The notes beneath the pieces were generated by a model. The model worked only from the letters and a program-made list of their open reading frames with translations, was not told the DNA's origin and made no database searches. This document shows, piece after piece, positions 1-31,847 of a DNA stretch of 64,000 nt. Location: contig JABVXV010000125.1 of NCBI GenBank assembly GCA_013365325.1, forward strand, positions 62,001 to 126,000. Direction: 5' to 3'. Numbering within the stretch: the first letter of the stretch is position 1; every line of letters starts with the position of its first letter. The stretch comes from Dipetalonema caudispina (taxonomy: Eukaryota; Nematoda; Chromadorea; Rhabditida; Onchocercidae). The translations under genes were made by a program, and so were the position numbers.

Positions 1-19933
<19,933 letters not shown>

Positions 19934-21415
19934 AAGCATTTTTGTCTTTCATGTCTTACCCATTCTTTGGTAATTGTGATTGTAATCATTATTTTAAGCC
20001 AATTCTTGATTGTGCGTGTATTTATAAAATTATCGTCACTGCTATTTAAGTTAACAATTTTTCCTGTAAAATTTCACATAACCGTTGGTTCTTTTCCATG
20101 AAATTATAATATTGTTCCGTTTTTGTAAAATCGGAAATTTCTAATGAAAATGCTTTTAGAAACTGATCTCAGTCATTTGTATTTACACTTTTATTGTGTC
20201 TGCTTATTCTTCTGTTTTTGCTGTGTAAAAAGAAATTTTCCAATTTTAATCTGCATAAAATGCACTTCATCTGCCTCATTCATCAATAAGCTGTTGCCTT
20301 GCTAATGTTCATGCAGATTGTTATTTGTTTAGTGAGATTTGCGTATAAGAATTGTCAGTTCGTTAACGGTAAATGGTAAATGCAGTTGTTGTTTTTACTT
20401 TCCTTTTTTTGTTTTCGCCAATTTTACATTGATAATTTGATTTATTTGTCAGCTGAACGTTGGTCTCATATTGTTGTTCCCGTCTCCATAGCTAAGGGAG
20501 TCTAACATCAGCTCATTACCAGAATCCTTGAAATTCCTCCTGTATGTCCTATCGATATTGATAATTCATTCTGAAACTCTGGATAACTCACCACCGCATC
20601 AATTTTTTTTCACTTTGAAATCCTTGAATTGCTCGCATGTTCAAAAATTCTAATACTAATTGATCTCATGTGGGACTATCAAATCCATCTGATCATTGCA
20701 AGCACGAGATATCCATTGAGCAGCTCTCTTCTGCAAAATTTGAAATTGAGAATTAATTTCAGGAATTATTTTTTGAAAGGAATTTTTAAATAATACCTGT
20801 CATTTATTGCGAAATATGCGTGAAAAATTTTTTTCTTTTGTATTATAATTAATCGAGTAAATGGAAAGCGATCATTTTATTTCTTTGTATTGTCATCTAT
20901 TAGTATGATTAAAGGATTGAATTACGCATAATATGCAGTAAATTTGTTGTGGGATATTCATACAATATCATTACCGCTGTTATATTTGTTGTGTTCATAA
21001 CTGACCAATCATACCAATATATGAACCTATCACGATATGATAGAGAGACAAAAATAAGTTGTAGAAATGTACTTGATAACAAATCTGGAAATGATCGATT
21101 TAATAATACACTATAAAGAGTGTTAGCTGCATTAAGAAGAACCATTATTGGAAGAGAAAGGGAAAAAGATGACCATAGATGGACATATGAAACATTGGCA
21201 GAATTCATTGATCGAATTGTTACACCACTGTTCTAATACATCTTTATTTCTTATCTTCTATAGTGTTAATCTATTACATATCACTTCTAAGATATCTATT
21301 GATATATTGATATCATATCCGTACTATCATTTTTCTATAGATTATTTAACATTTATTTGCTTTTTTGTTTTGTAATTTTCAACTAATAGTGTTGTAAAGT
21401 AAATGGATATGATTG

Positions 21416-21485
21416 TTTGTGTGTATATATATATATGTGTGTGTGTGGGTGTGTGTGTGTGTGTGTATGTGTGTGTATGTGTATG
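21416..21485. repeat. (GT)n-rich microsatellite
   Basis: An alternating purine-pyrimidine tract with TATA, GTGG and GTAT interruptions. A CA-rich tract in the complementary orientation follows about 165 bp downstream. Confidence 0.9.
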
Positions 21486-21650
21486 GAGGTTTTACATATT
21501 ATGCTATCAGAGGCAATATCGAGGAAGAAGTTAAAAGAGGAGTTACAGCTTCCACCCACATCAGTTGCAATGATCTAGAATAGACCCGACCTCTCTTATA
21601 CTTCAGTTTGCAACGAAGACGAGAACAGATAAGCAAAGTGGTAGTTGATT

Positions 21651-21694
21651 GACAGACACACACACACACATACACACCACACAGACAGACACAT
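21651..21694. repeat. (CA)n-rich microsatellite
   Basis: CA/CAGA-type repeats on the plus strand, complementary to the GT tract at 21416-21485, so the two could pair in single-stranded form. Confidence 0.85.
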
Positions 21695-23435
21695 AATAGT
21701 TCGGTGATACTTTCTGTAGTGTCTTGATTGGAAGGTCTCGAGAACCAACTGTTTCCCTATCTCTCTTCATTTTTATTGTTGTTTATTTTCCTTTTCGTTT
21801 GGTAGTAGCAGTAATTATGATTCTTCGAAAAAAGAAAAAGATTGACCTTTAACCCGGTTTTAACCCGGTTGCATTATATTGAATATTATCCCCATGTTAA
21901 CGGTCTCAGTTCTAACTGAATTAGTTCTATTTAAATTTAGGAAGAGAAAGAGAAAACAGTTGTTGTATAAAAAGAATTTCCGCTACTTAGCCAGCAATAA
22001 ATCCGACAGAATAACAGAGATATGTGGTCGTATCCGATAGTGATACAATCATCAATTGCGTGAATCTATGTCATATTGAATCATTCGATTAGCTTTGCAA
22101 AATTCTCTAATGTATCATAAGAAGTATTCGTTTTAATTTCTGATTCAATTGAAAGCTGAACAAATAAGCGCAAACGGTTTGTTATTATCTTGATCCAATA
22201 AAAACGAGAATAATTTCCGGTGTAATTATCACTTTGATGAGTCATCGTCATGATGAATTTTGTCTTCCTGTCCTGCATCATACTATTTCATTCAAAGTAG
22301 CTACATCTCTTAGGCTTCTTTAATCGGAACTTGAATTCCTTTTTTAGCAGTAGAAGAGCGATAACGTTGCAATTCATCTTCGATCAGTTATAACTACTTG
22401 TAGCATTCTATTCTCACCAATTGAGATGTTTTCTCCAAAATTTTAAAATGCTTTTTTTTCTCATATACCAGTAAATTTTTATTTTCTCATACTTATAGGA
22501 CAAAACATTCTTCATTGATCATTTAGATCTATTCTAACGGATACTGATCATATTTATCTTTAAACAATGATAATGTTGACGGTTTCTACAGTTATCATAA
22601 TTTTCTTTAAACAGTTTTGATTTAAAATTAGCCAATTCTGATTCATTTAAAATAACTTTCTATTTTATTAGTTGAAAGATGTGCATCAATAATAATTTGT
22701 CTAATACAACATTTAAATTATTTTTATTGAAAGTTTTTTATATTTTGAAATTCACTGCACGTTTCTCTTTTTTCATGGACTATGGCTGATGAATTAATCA
22801 TTTATCAACCGATAAGCATTATCAATAAATCTTATTCAAAAATTAGTTCATACTTACCCTATACCTCAGTTGTTTCAGCTCTTTTGTCACATAATTAATG
22901 TCCTTCAAACAGTGTTTGACATGACATTGTCACATAAATTCATATCCGATGAAATAAAATTATGAGAAATGGACTCCTTTAACATATTTATATCTTTGAT
23001 AAGATTTGATATAATTTTATACAAAGTTAAGGAAAAAATCTGATTTATTGTTTCCTGGATAATTGTATACATGTGACAGTATATTCAAAGTGATAGGATT
23101 TCTTCTTTACTCTTTTAACATTCTGATCGATACAAAGTACAGTTGTCTTTTCTATTTACATTCAAATGCTTCTTTTCTTCAAAATTCTCGAACTTTTTTG
23201 CTAAAAATTTTGGATTCGATTCTTACCGCAATTTACTTTTTGCAAAACACAAATTTATACTAACTACAATTATGGCTTAATTGAAGTAAAACTTTTTCAA
23301 CATTTTGATTGTGCCGAGATTTTTTTTTTTTGAATGTATGACTCATCCAAACAAAATAGCGATCTTTGCTTTTCGTGCAACGACGATGTTTTATTTTCGG
23401 TAATGATTTGGTTTTAATCTAAAATACTTCTTGCA

Positions 23436-23455
23436 GTTAGCTCTATTTAGCCGCG
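23436..23455 (+). promoter_or_regulatory. Candidate spliced-leader acceptor sites upstream of pat-3
   Basis: Two AG acceptors (CTTCTTGCAG ending 23436 and CTATTTAG ending 23450) lie 19 and 5 bases ahead of the integrin ATG. With no donor seen upstream, they are plausible trans-splice sites, as is common in nematodes; they could instead close an unseen 5' UTR intron. Confidence 0.45.
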
Positions 23456-26400
23456 ATGAGAGATCGTTGGTTGACAAGGCTTGAATGGTGTCATATGATA
23501 TGCCTCTCAACAACGATTTTCATTATTGCTATGGCTCAAGAATTTTCTACTGATGATGGTACTGTTCGTTATTTCCTCCTCTCTTTCATAATTTAATTAT
23601 TCCATGAAAGTGTTACTCAAAAATTTAGATTCCAGGGAAGATTTCGATCAATGAACTGCTGTATATATTGCAAAAAAAAATTAAGTAATTGGTAAGATTG
23701 GAAGTGTCACCCAAAAAATGACAATTATATTTTTGTCAATTTCAAATTGTGAATAATTTGAACTCGAAATTATCTAAGATTATTTGTTGGTCTGTTCAGA
23801 CCCTAACTTATTTCTTCACCTGTCCAAAACATGATAACATTATATTATCCATTAGCTTCAGTAGCACGAAACACATAAAACGAATGTTTCTCATAATGTT
23901 AAGGTTGTGAACATTATCTATCAATCTGAACTATACTGTTATCGTTGAATTGAAATAGTATTAAATGTATTGAGTTAAGTGTGTATATATTGTATTGCTG
24001 CTATCCTTCATTTCAATTTGACATCATCATTTTCCTCTATATATTTACAAAACATTACTTTTTCTAAAAAATTAAAATATGTTTGTTTTGATTCTGATAT
24101 ACTCAGTTTCTTTTTTTTTGCAGTAACATCGGAAGTAATTGAATCAAAGAAAGATTTCCCGTGCTATTCTTTACCTCGTGAAAATTACACGTGTAGTGCA
24201 TGCATCCAATTCCACGATACATGTGCCTGGTGTAGTAAAGCAGTATGTTTTGGTTTTTGTACTATTAATCAATCTAAATTTACGATATGGATATTTTGAT
24301 ATCAGATCATTACGAGTTAATTCTGAATGAAATTCAGTCTGATGAATAATAGTGGTTTTTTTCTGGAGAAATAAGAATATCAATTTTTTTTTAGGATTTT
24401 GACAACGAAAACCAACATCCACGATGTGATAGTTTGGAGCGACTTATTGAACACGGTTGTCCGGGATTTGAAATTGAAAATCCCAAAACAACATTGAGAA
24501 CAACTGAGGTTCGTTTGATTATCAGGAATCTTCAACCGTTATTCGGGCTATTTTTGAGAAACAAGGATCACCCTGAAGCTTGTAATAGAGGCAATAAATA
24601 AGAAATGGTTTGAACAAGGGCTGTATCGATGGATCAGCTATCTAATTACTCTATCAACTGTTAGATAGAATAAGTATATCACTTTTGCAGTGTCCACATA
24701 TGCATATTTTTTGTTTACATATTAAAGTTTTTCTTTTCTTATAGAATGTTGAACTGAGTAATGCCGGTGATGCAGCAAGTGAAGAAGAAGCAGTTCAGTT
24801 ACGGCCACAGCATATGATTGTCAATATACGACCCAGTAAATTATTTTGTTTTTCTGACAAACTTTCTGACTTTCCAATTCATAGCATTAAGGTTTGATAT
24901 CCCGTCGGTCTAATAGAAAGCGAACTATAACGTCTACTTAGAAATTTCTTATATCTTAGGAGGCATAATATACGCTATTGTGAACTTTTATTTGTTTTGC
25001 AAATGTCTCTATGATATTTCTTGATTCTACTAACTTTCTAGAAATATTTTCAATCACATAAGTTTTCAGAGGCACGTGTTCGATTCCAAGTAACCTATCG
25101 ACAAGCTGTGGATTATCCAGTGGATTTGTATTATTTGATGGATCTGTCCTATTCAATGAAAGATGACAAGCAAAAGTTGTCTGAATTAGGCGATTTGTTA
25201 GGTGGAGTTTTTTTCCAGAAACATTTCAAAATAAACCTCACGGCTTCATTTCTGTCCGAATAACCAGTTCTTATTGATGGCATGTTTTTTTTTTTTTCAG
25301 CTGAACGAATGAAAGCAATCACAAAAAACTTTAGACTTGGATTTGGCTCATTTATTGACAAAAAACTAATGCCATTTGTGGACCCTCGTCCCGAAAAGTG
25401 AGTCCAAAAATGATAACTTTTAAATTCACTTGCTATGTCGCACCATTTATTTGATAAAAGTCATTGTTGATAAATTGTATTTAAAAATAAATGAATTTTT
25501 CATCCACTATTTTGCACCTTTTATTTTTTTTAGCTCTCAGTTTTAAGTACTTCATTTTTCTTTATTCTTGAGCATAATTTAAATTGCAGACAGTTATCAC
25601 CATGTCCAGAGCAATGTGCGCAACCATATGGTTTCAAGAACCAAATGAGTCTTACCATGGATACAGCCAGATTTTCAGTAAATTATTCATCATATTTTTT
25701 TCCGCCTTAAGTTCAGAATATCTCCTTCACTCGCAAACTAATTAATTAAATAAAAAGATAGATGATCTCATATGTAATGTGAGTATTTCATTCTCAGTTT
25801 TCACTCTGTCAAAATTCTAATATTAATAAAATGCGTTGAAACTCCCAAGGTTTCTTTCACTGTCAGTTTGTTACGTTCTGTGTTTAATACCACGAACCAG
25901 TTTTTATTTTTGCAATAAATTTTTCTTTAGAAAGAAGTTGAAGAAGCTGAAATATCAGGAAATTTGGATGCTCCAGAAGGTGGCTTTGACGCTGTTCTAC
26001 AGGCTTTAACTTGCAATGTGAGTAGAATTTTTTGTATTTCTCATTGATTCAAAGTAAAACTGACAGAATTATTAGCGATATTAGTTGCCAGTTACTGTAG
26101 ATCGACATATTTTTAGTGTCGATAGGTTAACTTATCTCTTGCCTCGTCATATTATAATTTTCTAGGACATTGAACCAGTTTTCTTTTAGTGCCTATAGGG
26201 AAGAGTTGAATATGTTGTCATAGTAAGAGTTGTTGTAATACGTTATTATAAAAAAAGCACAACTCATTTTATTTAGGCGAAATAACCGACGAAGACTATG
26301 CAAACTTTGAAATTTTAAATATTAATTGGGTTTATCTAATTTCTCAGATTTCAGAACAGCATTGGTTGGCGTGAACGTGCTCGAAAAATGATCGTGTTTT

Positions 26401-29400
26401 CTACAGATGCTGGTTTTCATTATGCAGGAGATGGACGGGTATTTTTTTCCTCTGTATTTATATGTATTCAGCTATAGAAGTTTGCTAATTATATTACTGC
26501 TTCTGTTTTATGGATCTCCATTTAATTGAAATTTTAAAATTATTGAGAAATATATGAGGTTTTTTAGAAGTGTTTCGAAATTACAAGAATTTGAGATGTT
26601 TAAACCACTTAATTGATTTAGATGGCCGGTGTTGTGGTACCAAATGATGGACAATGTCATTTAGATAACCAAGGATATTATACGAAATCGCTTGATCAGG
26701 ATTATCCGTCCGTTGCTTTATTGCATCAGAAAATCAAAGAAAGAAAAGCAAATTTGATTTTTGCAGTTACTGAGAAAAATAAAGATCTTTACAAGCAGGT
26801 GATGAAAGTTTCCCATTCACCTGAAAAAAAAAAGACATTTAAAATTCATTGTAGTTAGTGATTGCACAGTTTGATTTACAACTAATTATGTACGAAATTC
26901 CTATTCCAATTTTTCGGATTCACTGGAGTAAATAGTCATTATTATATTTGTTTAGCGTGGGTTTGAAATTTATTAAACATGTCCATCTGCCAATTGTGAC
27001 ACTTTTTAGTTTTGCTTGCTTTCAGTTCTTGAAAGTGTTGACTTTTGTTAGCCGTTCCTTCGGCTTATTTATTATAATTTAAGCTCAGTGATGCATTACC
27101 TGACGTGAGCAGTTCGGTTGGTGTGCTGGCCGATGATTCTAGAAACATCGTTTCTCTTATCGAGGAAGAATATAATAAAATTTCCCAGAAAATTATCATG
27201 GTTGATAATGCGAATGCAAGTCAAGGGCTAAGATTATCGTATCGTTCGAGATGTTTAGAGTAAGTTTTCCATTATTTTCAATTTTTTCGGTTTTTAGTTC
27301 AAAAAGAGCCTTTTCAAAATCTCGCAACAAGAATTTATCATTCTGCTATGATTTTTCTCATTTACAACTCCAAAGAGAGTTTCTAGAGGTTAATTTATTT
27401 CCAGTGGACATACTCTGAAAGAAACAAACGTATGTGATGGAATCAAAGTCGGTGATGAAGTTTCGTTTGAAGTTACCCTTGAGGCAACACATTGCGTGAA
27501 GGAACGTAACTTTAATTTGAAAATTGGACCAAGTGGTCTCGATGAGACTCTACAAGTTGATGTTCATGTGCAGTGTGATTGCGATTGTGAGACCGATGTG
27601 AGGATTCTTCTAGTCTTGAAATTTTTGGATTTCTTTTATTCCTAAATTTTGGTCGATGTTTGTTAAAAATGCTGCTCAGATCTACAAGATAGATGCTGAT
27701 TCTCAGACTGAAATTTATTACACGTAATGGTACCATATATAGATATATAGATTTATCAAGAAGAGTTGCCTGCTGTCATTTTCCTTCTCTGTGACTGAAT
27801 TAATCCCAAATAATACCGTAATTTTACAGAGAGTTGTATACAACTCCCCGATATGTCACGGGAAAGGTGATTTAGTTTGTGGTGTCTGCATATGTCATGG
27901 GACAAATGTCGGAAGACACTGCGAATGTGATGCACCTGGTCTTTCAACCGTTGCTTTAGATGCAAAGTGTAAAAGGTAACAGCGTTTCCGAAGTACTGTT
28001 CTATAGCTTTGTAAGGAGTGGAAGAGAATTGGTTTAGGTTAAAATTTTTTGAAGATCAGGAATTTGTTCAGGAATATTTAAATTTTTTAAAATATTTAGG
28101 GAAAGTTTATGTACTCGAAAACTACAAGTACAATATTATCATGGATTTCTGTCATCTTTCAATTGTCATCTTAATCTTTGCATTTCTTTCTAGGACAAAT
28201 GAAAGCGCTATTTGTGAAGGTAGAGGAGTTTGCAACTGTGGTGTTTGTGAATGTTTCGAACGGGATGTAAGTTTTTTTCTTCACTTCATAGTTTGGAATA
28301 AGAAAAATAATTTTAGTCTTAGATGTCATTCATATGGTACTGGAACATGCTCATGCATTCACTAAGAATGAAGAATTGTCTGCCTCGAACTATCTTCATC
28401 GTGATTTGACCAATACTCTTTCTTCATTTTTGGAGATGTTAGAATCCCTCACTACCCACTGCATTAATTTCTTACTACCTATCTTGACCATCGACCGTTT
28501 ACTGTGCTATGCTTGTCAAATTGCAAGACATAAAATTCAAAATCGAGAAAATATACTAGCATTTTGTAATAACTCTCGATTTTAGAATATAAATGAGAAA
28601 ATTTCGGGCCAGTTTTGTGAATGTGATAATTTCAACTGTCCGCGACATGATCGTAAAATCTGTGCTGGACATGGTACTTGCGACTGTGGGCAATGCACAT
28701 GCAAGCCCGGTTGGACAGGTGATTTCATTTTATCCCTTGGAATTTTGTTGTGTTGCTGATTAAATTGCGGAATATTGACTGTTTTTTACCAGGAATCTTT
28801 GGTCTGATGGTATTATGAATTGACTGTAACGGGTCGAATAAGCTAATATACATTCATTTCTACAGTACCATTGCAGGCCGAGCATGTGAATGTCCGTTAA
28901 GCTTGGACAGCTGTATGGCCGCGAATGGTAAAGTATGTAACGGACAAGGTGAATGCATTTGTGGACGTTGTCGCTGTTTCAGTGATGGTCCGGGTAATCG
29001 TTACTCGGGTCCCAAATGTGAAATTTGTCCTGTGAGTTTAAAAAACTTATTTATTGCCTCTTTTCAATGGGAATAAAAAACTTATCATAATTCGACTATA
29101 CATTGTTACGTACCTTTTTTATATTTTCCTTTTTATATTTATATTTTACTGATTTAATTTCCATCTCTCCTTAGTGACTGATAAGTAGAAGATGCTATCG
29201 ATGGCTTAAATAGCGGATGGATTATACGAAATGGCTTAACGTTTTGTGTTTAATATCCTTGACAATTTAGGACATCCATACCTGTTATCCAACTTGTTTT
29301 AATTTACTTGCATAGAACGGACTGTAGCGAAGAAGTGAACAGTTCTGGCAGTAGTGATAGACTTTCAAATTTGATTTGGCACTGCAATGCTTAGTGTTTT

Positions 29401-30661
29401 TAAGGTAAGCATGAGAAAGGGTGTATTTTCGCTGGTTTCATTAAATCCGTAATAGTGTTCAAAATCCTAATAATTTTCAGACTTGTCCATCCAAATGTGT
29501 TGAGCATAAACCATGTGTGATGTGTCAGCAGTGGCAAACTGGTCCATATAATGAAACTCAGTGTGACGAGTGTATTTTTACCGTTATACCTGTTAAGGAA
29601 TTACCAGGTTATCATTTTATCATGTCAAGGTTCACATATTGTTGACGCAAAAAGTACTAGGCGTTGAGAGTCTAGATATTGTGGAAGTTGTATCAATGCT
29701 TGGATTTCTTGTCGAAAAATATATTTCCAAGTGCCTTTTACTTCACTTCCTAAAATTTGTATATAATCAAAAATATTTCAGTGCTAAATGATACAACTGA
29801 ATGTCAATTTGTGGATCCATCAGATGATTGCACATTCTATTTCCTTTATTACGAGGATCAAAGAACTGATAATCTTACGGTATGGGTGAAGGAAGAAAAA
29901 GGTACATCAACTGTTAAACTAACCGTTTGTTAAAGTTTTTGTATAGTCTCTTTTTAGATGAATTAGGCTTGCCCTGTTTATTATATTCGAAGTTGAGATT
30001 CATGAGGTGCGATTCAGCAGATAGCTTTTCGAGGTTGAATTTCGTAGGTAGCTTTTAGATGATTGATTTTTCGTGTTCAAATCATCCTAAATCATAACTG
30101 ATGAACTTTTTTACATGAAATTTTGATTTCAAGTCTCAATTCAATGAACTGCTTTGAAGCATTCTAAAGTCGTTCCAATTTAGACTGTCCACCACCAGTA
30201 CCAGTTCTTGCCATTGTTCTTGGTGTCATAGCTGGTATTGTCATACTGGGATTGATCCTGCTTTTGGTTTGGAAATTGTTAACTGTTCTCCATGATCGTG
30301 CTGAATTTGCGAAATTTGATAGCGAAAGATTACTAGCAAAATGGGATACTGTATGCTTTTTTTTCAACGCTTTTTTACGGTTTTTCCCAGTTATTGACAC
30401 GTGAGAAGATGAATGAAATTTATTTGGTCTTACGTTTCATTATGTTAAATGAGCGTTTCAGAATATAAAAAAATCTTTTTTATTTGTTTTTCGTTTTCAG
30501 CGTATCCTTGAATGTTAGGTAAGATACTTAGAAAATGGCAGCTGTGCTAGTAGAGTTGAAATGTTTATTAATTTCAGAATGAGAATCCGATCTATAAACA
30601 AGCAACGACAACGTTTAAAAATCCTGTATATGTGGGGAATAACACAATGAAAAATAAATAG
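23456..30661 (+). CDS. pat-3: Integrin beta subunit (PAT-3 orthologue)
   Basis: Beta chain of the cell-surface integrin that links extracellular matrix to actin, essential for muscle attachment in C. elegans. Exons: 23456-23558, 24124-24242, 24395-24508, 24745-24835, 25070-25201, 25301-25397, 25590-25677, 25931-26017, 26355-26438, 26622-26798, 27084-27259, 27405-27597, 27830-27975, 28194-28266, 28586-28718, 28877-29031, 29481-29607, 29782-29901, 30184-30350, 30578-30661. The product is 821 residues, close to the family's usual 800. Order: signal peptide, Cys-rich PSI domain (about 40-105), beta-I domain with MIDAS DLSYS at 167-171, Cys-rich EGF repeats (CDCDC, CGVCIC, CGVCEC, CGQCTC, CGRCRC), beta-tail domain, one transmembrane helix about 744-768, and a short cytoplasmic tail with [15 protein letters not shown] and two NPxY motifs (NPIY 797-800, NPVY 809-812). 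All key residues are present and phases close exactly. The start was chosen because it gives a signal peptide just after acceptor sites. Confidence 0.96.
30501..30518 (+). other. pat-3: Possible 18-nt microexon with stop codon in integrin tail intron
   Basis: Inside the last integrin intron (30351-30577), CGTTTTCAG precedes and TTAG|GTAAG follows an 18-nt segment reading CGT ATC CTT GAA TGT TAG in the phase of the upstream exon. Inclusion would end the protein as KWDT-RILEC and remove both NPxY motifs. Both splice signals are near consensus. Usage is inferred only. Confidence 0.35.
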
Positions 30662-31847
30662 GTGCAAAGAAGATAATTATGAATATTCTTTATCTGCCAA
30701 ATTCATGAATACTTGACAGACCTTCAAATTATGCATTTACTTTGTTAAGTTATTCAACTGTTTTTGAATCTAAGTCTTTCTGGAAAATTTAAAAATTCCT
30801 TTTGTTTAGTCTAAAAATTTAACAAGCATATGCTTCATTTCTTAGCTGTTCTTGTTGAACTTCAAACTATGAACTTTTGCCAGGAGCATGAAATAGAAGT
30901 CTTTTTGCTTAGTAGGCTTTTTTGCTCTTATCGCCTGTTGAAATCGTCTTAATAATTCTTTTTTTTTTTGCTTTTATGTGCTGTTTAATAAGTTGATCTT
31001 CTGTTAGAAATTTTCTGCCTGCTTTCTTTCATAATTCAAATTTTATCCGATTATTTAACCGCTCAGATAATTTTATGAATTTTTAAAAGTCCTTTTTAAA
31101 AGAATTACTTCATCGCTCAGACTCTCAGTACAATGCACTTGATGTCACTAAATTATGTTCGAATTTCAAGCACGCTTTTTCAGCTCTATAACTCTTGATC
31201 TCCACTTTCATGGTGTAGTTTACTATCTTCGCAAAAGTGGTCCAAATGGCTGCCTTTCATCGTAGGATTAGGCGAGGGATATATCTCTTCTGCTCCGTTC
31301 ATGTAGCCAGAAACTTCCGTTTTTTGCATACATAATTTTTATGCACATATAAACGAATTCCATTATCCGAGCACCTGTTCGAAGAATACATTAAATTTTA
31401 TGAAAAAAAAATTTTTATATTTTGGATTTCAAATTTTGCCATACGCTTCATTTATATATCACTATGTTGTATTGTGAGACAATTCAGGCATTGTGAGGCG
31501 ATACATTTTTGATATTTCCAACCTCTTTTTTTTTTTTGCATTTTTATTGGTTTGTATATATTTAGAATTCTTATTGTTATTATCTTATGTGGACTCGTTT
31601 CTACAAAGTATTTATAATTTTGTTAAATTTATATACTGTACTTGTATTTTTCAGCTCTGTTTAGAGCTTATCAAGTAATAAAAATTGGTAAATCTATCAA
31701 ATAATTCATCTTGCAATCTAAGAATATACGATGGAGAAGTTATGACATAGTTGAAGGAATTTTTATCAATTACCAAAAAACTTGCATACTGGCCAAAGAT
31801 AAAGTGAATATGCAAATTATCGAGTGTTGCAACTTTTAAAAAATAGG
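30662..31847. other. Integrin 3' region and spacer
   Basis: No coding sequence is supported here. AT-rich with T runs. An AATAAA overlaps the last integrin codons (30653-30658); another AATAAA lies at about 31677, some 1 kb downstream of the stop. Confidence 0.5.

Larger units (their letters stand above)
19934..23455. other. Spacer between remodeller and integrin genes
   Basis: About 3.5 kb with no supported exon. It should contain the 3' UTR of the long remodeller mRNA at its left end and the promoter of the integrin gene at its right end. It holds a GT-rich tract (21416-21485), a CA-rich tract (21651-21694) and a tandem 11-mer carrying AACCCGGTT (21849-21870). Confidence 0.6.

Noticed and set aside
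27512..27965. Two minus-strand open frames of about 70 codons
   Set aside because: They are antisense shadows of integrin exons 27405-27597 and 27830-27975, which carry clear Cys-rich integrin domains.
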